A stretch of 20,148 nucleotides of DNA, from contig CAJMHI010000035.1 in assembly GCA_905213155.1 (NCBI GenBank), forward strand, positions 1-20,148, read 5' to 3'. This document shows, in pieces, positions 1 through 6,069 of this stretch; position 1 is the stretch's first letter, and each line of letters starts with the position of its first letter. Below the pieces are notes generated by a model. It saw nothing but the letters and a program-made list of their open reading frames with translations, was not told where the DNA came from and ran no database searches. A program made the translations under genes and the position numbers. The stretch comes from an uncultured Acidaminococcus sp. (GTDB lineage: Bacteria; Bacillota; Negativicutes; Acidaminococcales; Acidaminococcaceae).

Positions 1-42
1 ACAGAATCTAAAGAAAGGAAAATGGTGATTTTGCTTCTGTAA
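1..42 (+). CDS. Possible C-terminal tail of the gene upstream of cas6e (cas5e expected)
   Basis: Frame 1 is open from the window edge to a TAA at 40-42 and would encode the last 13 residues of a gene that starts outside the window. In type I-E operons cas5e normally precedes cas6e, so a Cas5e tail is expected here. The fragment is too short to recognise, and frame 2 also closes early (TGA at 24-26), so the true reading frame is uncertain. The call rests on position only. Confidence 0.25.
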   Translation, partial: TESKERKMVILLL

Positions 43-58
43 TTATCATACAAGCAGC

Positions 59-694
59 ATGATGTATCTATCCAGAATAGAAATAGATAGCGCCAACCGA
101 CGGAAGATTAAAGATTTGTCTCATCTGGGAGCATTTCACAATTGGGTGGAAAATTGTTTTCCCAATGAAATGCAAGAAGGAAAGCGGCTACGGCATTTAT
201 GGCGGATCGATAAGTTGCAGGGAAAAGAGTATTTATTGCTCCTTAGTGAAGAGAAACCAGACGTAGCTATGCTAGAACGGTATGGCGTTATTGGCACTGT
301 ACAATGCAAGGAATATACTCCTTTTTTAAGCCGTCTTGCGGCAAAACAAAAAGCTCGATTTCGATTAACGGCCAATCCTTCCTATCGAAAATGTGCACCG
401 GGGCAGAAGAATGGGAAGGTTTATCCCCATATTACCTTGCAGCAACAAAAAGAATGGATGCAAAAACATGCCGCAATGGCTGGGTTTTCTGTGACAGAAA
501 AGGGCTTTGATGTGGTAGAACGAGGATATCCTATCCTTTACAAAGGAAACAGGAGAGTGAGGTTAAGCAGGGTGACCTATGAAGGCATATTGGAGATTAT
601 AGATCTAGAGAAGTTTCGTAAAGCACTGAGCCAAGGAATAGGACGGGAAAAAGCGTACGGTATGGGGCTATTAACCGTTATCCCTTTAGGGTGA
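59..694 (+). CDS. cas6e: CRISPR-associated endoribonuclease Cas6e (CasE/Cse3)
   Basis: Cas6e cuts type I-E pre-crRNA at the base of the repeat hairpin and stays on the crRNA in Cascade. The 211-residue product has the family layout: an N-terminal ferredoxin-like strand (YLSRIEID, 3-10), a helix carrying the expected catalytic histidine (His27, seven residues before Phe34-Pro35, the same spacing as E. coli CasE His20), FRLTANP at 101-107, and the C-terminal glycine-rich RNA-binding loop GIGREKAYGMG at 193-203. Length matches the family, about 200-220 residues. Two start codons lie in tandem (59 and 62). The second gives the more typical MYLSRI start. Neither has a clear Shine-Dalgarno sequence, which suggests translational coupling to the upstream gene. 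It lies 4 nt before cas1 and is expected to share its transcript. The substrate hairpin is in the array at 2590-2861. Confidence 0.95.
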   Translation: MMYLSRIEIDSANRRKIKDLSHLGAFHNWVENCFPNEMQEGKRLRHLWRIDKLQGKEYLLLLSEEKPDVAMLERYGVIGTVQCKEYTPFLSRLAAKQKARFRLTANPSYRKCAPGQKNGKVYPHITLQQQKEWMQKHAAMAGFSVTEKGFDVVERGYPILYKGNRRVRLSRVTYEGILEIIDLEKFRKALSQGIGREKAYGMGLLTVIPLG

Positions 695-698
695 TGCC

Positions 699-1658
699 AT
701 GGTGATCTCGCGGATCAGCGTAGAAAAACCTAAACTTCAGGTACTGGGAAGAGTAGGGGATCGAATCAGCTTTATTTATTTAGAGCACGCTGTGGTCAAT
801 CGCCAAGACAGTGCTATCAAAGTAGAAGATGCCAGAGGTATTGTTTATATTCCCGTAGCCATGGTCAATGTGCTGTTGCTAGGACCTGGGATTGACGTTA
901 CCCATCGAGCTATGGAACTGATGGGAGATTGTGGTGTTGCTGTCCTCTGGGTGGGAGAACAAGGTGTCCGACAGTATGCCCATGGCAGGCCGCTGAATCA
1001 TTCCTCCCTTCTATTAGAGCGACAAGCTAAGCTTGTATCAAACAGTAAGAGCCGCATAGCGGTTGCTCGTAAAATGTACCAGATGCGGTTTCCCAATGAG
1101 GATGTGTCAAGCTTAACTATGCAGGAGCTGCGAGGGAAAGAAGGCTCTCGAATTCGCAAATTATACCGGGAAGAATCCAAACGAACTGGTGTGGCCTGGG
1201 ACCACCGAGAGTATAACGTGGAGGATTTCGATTCAGGGACGCCGATTAATAAAGCTCTTACTGCCGGACATCAGGCACTGTATGGTTTGTGTTACGGCGT
1301 AGTTTCCGCACTAGGCGCTTCTCCTGGTCTTGGTTTTATTCATACGGGGCATGATCTGGCATTCATATATGATTTTGCTGATCTGTACAAAGCGGATTAC
1401 TCTATTCCTATTGCCTTCGAGATGGTGGCCGAACATGGTGATGAAGATATTGCAACGCATACTCGTCATGCTATGCGGGAAGTATTTCGTAAAGACAAAG
1501 TCATTTTAAAAATGGTGGCGGACTTAAAATATCTGTTGAATCCGGAAGGGGAGGAAATTGCTGGAGAAGTATTGAATCTTTGGGATGATAAAATGGGATT
1601 AGTAGATTTTGGTGTACAATATTATGAACGTACGGAAGAACGGGATAGTACACTATGA
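699..1658 (+). CDS. cas1: Type I-E CRISPR integrase Cas1
   Basis: Cas1 is the integrase of the Cas1-Cas2 complex, which joins prespacers to the leader-repeat junction. The 319-residue product has an N-terminal beta domain (about 1-90) and a helical catalytic domain. The metal-binding residues are visible: Glu148 in RGKEGSRIRKLY, His215 in GFIHTGHD, and Asp225 and Asp228 in YDFADLYK, matching E. coli Cas1 Glu141, His208, Asp218 and Asp221. The sequence is of the short I-E type and has no fused reverse transcriptase or Cas4. It begins 4 nt after the cas6e stop, and its last codons overlap the next gene by 4 nt (ATGA). This is typical of translationally coupled partners made in fixed ratio. It appears complete and probably active. 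Confidence 0.97.
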   Translation: MVISRISVEKPKLQVLGRVGDRISFIYLEHAVVNRQDSAIKVEDARGIVYIPVAMVNVLLLGPGIDVTHRAMELMGDCGVAVLWVGEQGVRQYAHGRPLNHSSLLLERQAKLVSNSKSRIAVARKMYQMRFPNEDVSSLTMQELRGKEGSRIRKLYREESKRTGVAWDHREYNVEDFDSGTPINKALTAGHQALYGLCYGVVSALGASPGLGFIHTGHDLAFIYDFADLYKADYSIPIAFEMVAEHGDEDIATHTRHAMREVFRKDKVILKMVADLKYLLNPEGEEIAGEVLNLWDDKMGLVDFGVQYYERTEERDSTL

Positions 1659-2560
1659 TTGTAATCACGTTATCCAAAGTTCCTCTTGCGTTACGTGGAG
1701 ACTTGACGAAGTGGTGTCAGGAAGTGCAAACTGGGATTTATGTAGGAAGTTTTAGCGCCAGAATACGGGAAGCATTGTGGGAGAGAATCAAGAAAAATAT
1801 CGGCTCAGGAGAAGCGACCCTTGTCTATACTACAAATAATGAATTAGGCTATGCCTTTGAAACGACGAGGCAAGATAAAAAAGTTGTGGATTATGACGGA
1901 ATCCCGCTTATGATGATGCTGAAAAACGGAGAGACGGCTATTCCTTTTGGGTTCAGTAAAGCTTCTAAATGGCATTGTGCGAGGATAATGCGGCAGCACA
2001 GTGGCAGAACAGCGGCAGCCAATGCTGGGAGAGCGGAAACAAGAATTCCAGATATTGTTTCTCTTGATATAGAAACGACTGGTCTGGATTATACAAAAGA
2101 TGAAATTATATCAATTGGCGCAGTGAAGAAAGGAGAACAAGAAGAACAGCAATTTATTCGGTATGTTCGGATTAAGACAACCATACCGGCGCCTATTGTA
2201 AACTTAACAGGGATTACGGAGGCTGTACTCAATGATAAGGGGGTATCGCTCGAAACGGCGATTCGGGATTTGGATGATTTTTTGAATGATTCCATTATTG
2301 TAGGGTATTCAGCGGCATTTGATGATAATTTTCTACGAAGTGCCTGCAGAAAAGTGCAACATAGCATTTTTAAAAATCGTATAGTGGATATCTTGCCCAT
2401 CGTAAAAAAAGACAGGATGTTTTTAAATAACTATAAATTGGCGACGGTATTAGCCGAGTACCAAATCGAAAATCGCCATCCGCATGATGCACTATCCGAT
2501 GCTACTGCAACGTTGCAACTTGCTATGCAACTCATAAAAAATGGAAAACTAAAATTGTAA
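1655..2560 (+). CDS. cas2: Cas2-DnaQ fusion (Cas2e with a C-terminal DEDDh 3'-5' exonuclease domain)
   Basis: Residues 1 to about 105 are a Cas2e domain (starting MIVITLSKVP, with GIYVGSFSARIREALWERI at 27-45), which bridges two Cas1 dimers. A short linker (about 106-132) joins it to a DnaQ-like DEDDh exonuclease: Exo I Asp138 and Glu140 in SLDIETTGLD, Exo II Asp223 in SAAFDDNF, and Exo III His277 and Asp282 in HDALSD. All five catalytic positions are present, so the nuclease should be active. Known fusions of this type trim the 3' overhangs of prespacers before integration, taking the role of host exonucleases or Cas4. The 301 residues are about three times a normal Cas2. It overlaps cas1 by 4 nt, and the array starts 29 nt after its stop, so leader elements probably lie within its 3' end. 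Confidence 0.95.
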   Translation: MIVITLSKVPLALRGDLTKWCQEVQTGIYVGSFSARIREALWERIKKNIGSGEATLVYTTNNELGYAFETTRQDKKVVDYDGIPLMMMLKNGETAIPFGFSKASKWHCARIMRQHSGRTAAANAGRAETRIPDIVSLDIETTGLDYTKDEIISIGAVKKGEQEEQQFIRYVRIKTTIPAPIVNLTGITEAVLNDKGVSLETAIRDLDDFLNDSIIVGYSAAFDDNFLRSACRKVQHSIFKNRIVDILPIVKKDRMFLNNYKLATVLAEYQIENRHPHDALSDATATLQLAMQLIKNGKLKL

Positions 2561-2589
2561 GGATGACGTAGAGGCTGGGATCTTTTACT
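2530..2589 (+). promoter_or_regulatory. Predicted CRISPR leader (overlaps the end of cas2-dnaQ)
   Basis: In type I-E arrays the leader abuts the 5' end of the repeat that reads ...CCCCxx...GGGG..., which here is the side facing cas2. Only 29 nt separate the cas2-dnaQ stop (2560) from the first repeat (2590), so a leader of usual length must include coding sequence. The stretch is A-rich from about 2534 to 2560. I see no convincing -35/-10 pair, so the array may be read through from the cas operon. The interval is inferred, not recognised by homology. Confidence 0.35.
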
Positions 2590-2861
2590 GTATTCCCCAC
2601 ATACGTGGGGGTGATCCCAGCAGCAGCTTATCATTTTCCCGTGTAATATAGTATTCCCCACATACGTGGGGGTGATCCTACTGTACTCGGACAGAATGTA
2701 ACAGCTGTATTGTATTCCCCACATACGTGGGGGTGATCCTTTAGCCAGCAGCTTGATTACCCAGGAGACTCCGTATTCCCCACATACGTGGGGGTGATCC
2801 CGCTTCACCGCGGGCAGCCGCTTTGTGGTTACCGTATTCCCCACATACGTGGGGGTGATTA
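2590..2861 (+). CRISPR. Type I-E CRISPR array, 5 repeats and 4 spacers
   Basis: Repeats start at 2590, 2651, 2712, 2773 and 2834, an exact 61-nt period (28-nt repeat, 33-nt spacer; or 29 and 32 if the variable next base is counted). The repeat starts GTATT, forms a 6-bp hairpin CCCCAC-ATAC-GTGGGG, and ends GTGATCC. Cas6e cleavage after the stem would leave an 8-nt handle GUGAUCCN. The first four repeats are identical, and the fifth ends GATTA instead of GATCC. This orientation places the leader on the cas2 side and the worn repeat at the distal end, as expected for + strand transcription. The four spacers differ and I recognise no target for any of them. The small size suggests limited or recently lost memory. 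Confidence 0.97.
2834..2861 (+). repeat. Terminal, degenerate CRISPR repeat
   Basis: This copy matches the other repeats for 26 bases and then diverges at the last two positions (TA instead of CC). Sequence after it shows no further 61-nt periodicity, so it is the leader-distal end of the array. Confidence 0.9.
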
Positions 2862-2920
2862 TGGAAATGTTAAGGGCGTGGGCGGTTTGCAGGAAAATAT
2901 AATGGAGACGGTATCCGATG

Positions 2921-2950
2921 TTGCTAATGCAAAATGAAATATGATATTAT
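2921..2950 (+). promoter_or_regulatory. Predicted promoter of the zinc-ribbon gene
   Basis: TTGCTA (2921-2926), an 18-nt spacer, then TATTAT (2945-2950) preceded by TGA, giving an extended -10 element. It sits about 100 nt before the gene at 3052 and after the end of the CRISPR array, so that gene need not depend on cas transcription. Confidence 0.45.
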
Positions 2951-3051
2951 TGGCTTTATACAAGGCAGATAGGAGTATTAATCCTATAGCCATAATCGGG
3001 AAATATACTACACGGTTGATAGCAAAATCTTGCTGTAAAAGAGGAAGCCTT

Positions 3052-3483
3052 ATGCGAATTAATGGAAGCGGCGGTAGCTTTTTTGAACAGTTTTACCCTA
3101 TCCCTATGGCAACTGCCTGGGGCTTGGGGATTGCGGTATGTGAGGACCTGGGGGTTGTGACAAGGGACCGGGACGATGCTAATAAATTGCTGCATGGCAC
3201 TATAGCTTCTGAGGAAAAAAGCTTTTTCTTGGGAAAAGCCAAAAAAAAGGAGCTGACCTTTGTGGTGCAGCCTACAGCTGGTGGATGTACGGTCATCGTG
3301 GATATTCATAAACCCCGCCTGGAAATCTACAGTCTCCGCTCTCAGAGCAAGGAGACGGAGCATTTTGTGTCTCTTTTTGAAGAGAAGGTCAAAGCCTTTT
3401 TGGAAAAGAGAATCTGTCCTCACTGCGGCGGAACATTGCCGGAAGGGGCCGGATTCTGTCCTTATTGTGGCAGCAAACTATAA
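3052..3483 (+). CDS. Zinc-ribbon protein of unknown function
   Basis: I do not recognise this 143-residue protein as a named family. Its C-terminus is a short double-CxxC zinc ribbon, CPHC at 122-125 and CPYC at 136-139, with the GG.LP.GA.FCP.CG spacing common in Bacillota zinc-ribbon tails. The N-terminal 110 residues are predicted mixed alpha/beta with a glycine-rich start (RINGSGGSFFEQF), and there is no signal peptide or membrane segment. The frame is open upstream to 2941, but the start at 3052 is preferred because GAGGAAG lies at 3041-3047, five bases before it, and the upstream extension looks non-coding. It follows the CRISPR array but has its own predicted promoter and no Cas motif, so a role in immunity is not supported. 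It converges on rpmB. Confidence 0.75.
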   Translation: MRINGSGGSFFEQFYPIPMATAWGLGIAVCEDLGVVTRDRDDANKLLHGTIASEEKSFFLGKAKKKELTFVVQPTAGGCTVIVDIHKPRLEIYSLRSQSKETEHFVSLFEEKVKAFLEKRICPHCGGTLPEGAGFCPYCGSKL

Positions 3484-3501
3484 GCAAAAATAAAAATGCA
3501 A

Positions 3502-3533
3502 ACAAAAATCCCCGCAGCCAAAGCTACGGGGAT
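3502..3533 (-). terminator. Rho-independent terminator of rpmB
   Basis: ATCCCCG (3508-3514) pairs with CGGGGAT (3527-3533), and inside it AGC pairs with GCT around a CAAA loop. On the minus strand the hairpin is followed by TTTTTGTTT (complement of 3507 downward). It lies 18 nt beyond the rpmB stop. On the + strand there is no U tract, so it serves rpmB rather than the convergent gene. Confidence 0.85.
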
Positions 3534-3551
3534 GATGTTGTAACCTAAATC

Positions 3552-3743
3552 TTAGAGGGCGCGGGTCACCTTGCCGGAACGCAAGCAGCGGGTGCAAACG
3601 TTGATGCTTTTTACTTCACCGTCTACGACTGCTTTCACCTTCTGAACATTCGGTTTCCAAGAACGTTTTACATGTCTATTGGAATGGCTGACATTGTTCC
3701 CGGCCAGCTCACCTTTGTGACAAATCTCACAGATGCATGCCAT
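3552..3743 (-). CDS. rpmB: 50S ribosomal protein L28 (zinc-binding form)
   Basis: The 63-residue product is a full-length L28, a small protein of the large ribosomal subunit. Two CxxC pairs (Cys5/Cys8 in CEICHKG and Cys50/Cys53 in CTRCLRSG) mark the zinc-binding form, as opposed to the cysteine-free paralogue made by some bacteria under zinc limitation. The basic core HSNRHVKRSWKPNVQKV is typical. The start at 3743 is fixed by AAGGAGGTGG at 3748-3757 on the minus strand. It is monocistronic, flanked by its own promoter and terminator, and divergent from recG, an arrangement common in Bacillota. Confidence 0.97.
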   Translation of the reverse strand: MACICEICHKGELAGNNVSHSNRHVKRSWKPNVQKVKAVVDGEVKSINVCTRCLRSGKVTRAL

Positions 3744-3794
3744 GGTCCCACCTCCTTCTAGCGTATAGGCAATGCTTTTCGAACCAATGTAGCT

Positions 3795-3824
3795 ATTTTA
3801 ACATAAACAGGTTTATAATTGCAA
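3795..3824 (-). promoter_or_regulatory. Predicted rpmB promoter
   Basis: On the minus strand TTGCAA (complement of 3819-3824), an 18-nt spacer, and TAAAAT (complement of 3795-3800) preceded by TGT, an extended -10. It lies about 50 nt upstream of the rpmB start. On the + strand a TATAAT at 3814-3819 could serve recG, but it has no good -35 match. Confidence 0.6.
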
Positions 3825-3860
3825 TAGAGAAAATACTTTTTATGAGGAGAGATGCCAGCT

Positions 3861-5924
3861 ATGTGGTGGGAAGAACCGATAACCCAATTAAAGGGCGTGG
3901 GCCCGAAAAAAGCCCAAGACTTTGCCGCAATGGGAGTTACCACCATTGGCAGTCTTTTGAACCATTTTCCCCGGCAGGACAGCTATCTGGATTATTCCCG
4001 AATTAAAACCATTGCAGAGCTGACCACAGGTGGAGAATTACAGCTGTTTCAGGGGAAAATCATTCGGATGAACCGTCGGCGCAGTGCACGGAATACCAGA
4101 TATGCCAGTCTGATTGTGGGCGACGGCACCGGGTATGCGGAGTTATTCCTGTTTGGGGGGCAGACCTATATTCTCCGTACGGTAAAACCCGGTGATGACG
4201 TATTGGTCATTGGCAAAGTCACACAGGGACGGAGCAGTAAAAGCGTTGCGGGCGCCAATGTAAGCAAAGTATGGGAAGAAGCGCAGGCTGCTCCCGGGAT
4301 TCTTCCCACCTATGCTCTTTCGGGAAATTTAAATCAAAAGAGTGTGCGGGGGGCAGTGCGGCAAGCCTTGCTGCTAGCCAAAAAGGAGCTGCCGGAATGC
4401 CTGCCCCTGGAGATTATGCGCACGAGACAGTTTATGCCCCGGTACGAGGCACTGGAAAATATACATTTCCCAAAAAGTTGGGCACTTTTACAAAAAGCCA
4501 GACAACGAATGATTTTTGAGGAATTATTTTTCCTCCAATGCGGCCTTTTGTACCACCGGAATAAGATGAAAACGGAAAGTAAGGGTATTAAAATGAGTCG
4601 CAGCGGGACTTTGGTACAAAATGTGCTGGATAAGTTGGGCTTTGCTTTAACGCCCAGTCAGGAAAAGGCATGGCGGGAAATCGATGACGACATGCAAAAT
4701 CCCCAACCCATGAACCGCCTGGTCCAGGGGGACGTAGGCAGTGGTAAAACCGCCCTTGCCATGCTGGCACTTGCCAAAACAGCAGAAAACGGGTATCAGG
4801 GATGTTTAATGGCACCTACGGAAATCTTGGCGGAGCAGCATTACCAGGAAATGCAAAAGGTCCTGGAGCCGGCAGGGATCCATACGGCTCTATTAACCGG
4901 TGGGCTTTCGGCAAAAAGAAGGCGGGATGTTTTGGAAGGGCTGGCGGATGGTACGGTGCAGGTCGTAGCCGGAACCTACGCATTGATCCAGGATGCAGTG
5001 GTGTTTCATTCTCTGGCGCTTGCCATTACTGATGAGCAGCATCGCTTTGGGGTCAACCAGCGGGCTAAACTCCAGGACAAAAGTCCTTATGCGCCCCATG
5101 TGCTGATTATGACGGCCACGCCTATTCCGCGTACGCTGGCGCTGACGGTGTATGGGGATTTGGATGTGTCATTGATGAAAGGGCTGCCACCGGGACGAAA
5201 ACCGGTACGGACCCTTTGCTATACGGAAGAAAAACGGGCGGAGGTTTACCAAGGGCTGCTGCACCAGATCGCCGCAGGGCATCAGGCGTACGTGGTCTGC
5301 CCGCTGATTGATGAAAGCGAAGGCGTGGATGCCAAAGCGGCCACTGACCTGTATCAGGAGTTGACCACTACCTATTTGCAAGGGATTCCCTGTGGGTTGC
5401 TACATGGACGGCTGAAGCCGGAAGAAAAAGAAGCGGTGATGAAGCAATTCGCAGAGAATAAAACCAAAGTCCTGATTACCACCACTGTGGTGGAGGTGGG
5501 CGTCAATGTGACGAACGCCACGCTGATGATTATTGAAGGCGCAGACCGCTTTGGCCTGGCCCAGATGCACCAGCTGCGGGGACGGGTAGGGCGGGGTAGT
5601 GCCCAGTCCTATTGTGTGCTGCTCACCCGCTCTGACAACCCGATGACGTTGGAACGGCTCCAGATCATGAAAAATTCTAATGATGGGTTTGCTCTGGCGG
5701 AAAAAGATCTGGAACTGCGGGGCGCTGGACAGCTTTTTGGCACGAGACAGCACGGGGTCACCGATTTGTATATCGCCGATATCTTCCGGGATACGGAAGA
5801 TTTGCTGGCAGCACGGGAAGCCGCCAAATGGGCTATGAGCCGGAAAGATACGGCAAAATTTGTGGCGGAGGCGGCGGGGAGTATGCAATTTGACGGCCGG
5901 TTTGAACGAATCTTCCAGGCATGA
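3861..5924 (+). CDS. recG: ATP-dependent DNA helicase RecG
   Basis: RecG remodels stalled replication forks and Holliday junctions. The 687-residue product has the full architecture: an N-terminal helical/wedge region with an OB fold (about 1-240), then the two helicase lobes. Walker A is GDVGSGKT at 290-297, motif II DEQH at 391-394, motif III TATPIPRTL from 418, and motif VI GRVGRG at 574-579, followed by the TRG region. The start at 3861 (MWWEEPITQLKGVG) is preferred over an in-frame ATG at 3852 because GAGGAGA at 3844-3850 is 10 nt from the former and only 1 nt from the latter. It is divergent from rpmB and separated by a palindrome from the EF-G-like gene. All motifs look intact. Confidence 0.97.
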   Translation: MWWEEPITQLKGVGPKKAQDFAAMGVTTIGSLLNHFPRQDSYLDYSRIKTIAELTTGGELQLFQGKIIRMNRRRSARNTRYASLIVGDGTGYAELFLFGGQTYILRTVKPGDDVLVIGKVTQGRSSKSVAGANVSKVWEEAQAAPGILPTYALSGNLNQKSVRGAVRQALLLAKKELPECLPLEIMRTRQFMPRYEALENIHFPKSWALLQKARQRMIFEELFFLQCGLLYHRNKMKTESKGIKMSRSGTLVQNVLDKLGFALTPSQEKAWREIDDDMQNPQPMNRLVQGDVGSGKTALAMLALAKTAENGYQGCLMAPTEILAEQHYQEMQKVLEPAGIHTALLTGGLSAKRRRDVLEGLADGTVQVVAGTYALIQDAVVFHSLALAITDEQHRFGVNQRAKLQDKSPYAPHVLIMTATPIPRTLALTVYGDLDVSLMKGLPPGRKPVRTLCYTEEKRAEVYQGLLHQIAAGHQAYVVCPLIDESEGVDAKAATDLYQELTTTYLQGIPCGLLHGRLKPEEKEAVMKQFAENKTKVLITTTVVEVGVNVTNATLMIIEGADRFGLAQMHQLRGRVGRGSAQSYCVLLTRSDNPMTLERLQIMKNSNDGFALAEKDLELRGAGQLFGTRQHGVTDLYIADIFRDTEDLLAAREAAKWAMSRKDTAKFVAEAAGSMQFDGRFERIFQA

Positions 5925-5929
5925 GATGT

Positions 5930-5958
5930 TTGGAATTGTGTATAAAATTATACATAAT
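5930..5958 (+). promoter_or_regulatory. Possible promoter of the EF-G-like gene, inside the palindrome
   Basis: TTGGAA (5930-5935), a 17-nt spacer, and CATAAT (5953-5958). Both boxes fall inside the 5931-5962 palindrome. The -35 is only a fair match, and no better pair is seen between here and the start codon at 6070. Confidence 0.35.
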
Positions 5959-5962
5959 TCCA
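5931..5962. repeat. 32-bp near-perfect inverted repeat between recG and the EF-G-like gene
   Basis: TGGAATT-G-TGTATAA followed by TTATACA-T-AATTCCA: 15-bp arms with a single G/T position (a wobble pair in RNA) around two bases. It starts 6 nt after the recG stop. Downstream comes GGTGC and then five T residues, so it could act as a weak AT-rich terminator. It also overlaps a predicted promoter, so an operator is equally possible. Confidence 0.75.
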
Positions 5963-6069
5963 GGTGCTTTTTGTGTTGTGAGAAAATTTTTGCTGGTAAG
6001 CAGGAAATCAGCGCCCTTTCAGCGAAAAAAGAGGCATATAAGAAACCAGTTTACGAAGGGGGATTAGCA

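Noticed and set aside
2431..2844. A 137-residue minus-strand open frame with repeated HPHVCGEY-type segments
   Set aside because: It is the complement of the CRISPR repeats; such frames are a common annotation artefact and overlap the real cas2-dnaQ end.
2860..2937. A 25-codon coding-like stretch after the last repeat (ends in VSDVANAK)
   Set aside because: There is no start codon or ribosome binding site in frame at its beginning, and such a short open run is expected by chance. A remnant of a lost gene is possible but unsupported.
2941..3051. Upstream extension of the zinc-ribbon gene to an ATG at 2941
   Set aside because: The codons look non-coding, the predicted promoter overlaps this start, and the ATG at 3052 has a proper GAGGAAG site.
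3852..3860. Alternative recG start at 3852
   Set aside because: The ribosome binding site ends only 1 nt before it; the ATG at 3861 is correctly spaced.
5860..6069. 70-codon N-terminal extension of the EF-G-like gene
   Set aside because: It overlaps the recG end and the palindrome, and EF-G proteins begin right before the RNVAIVGH segment, which the GTG at 6070 provides.
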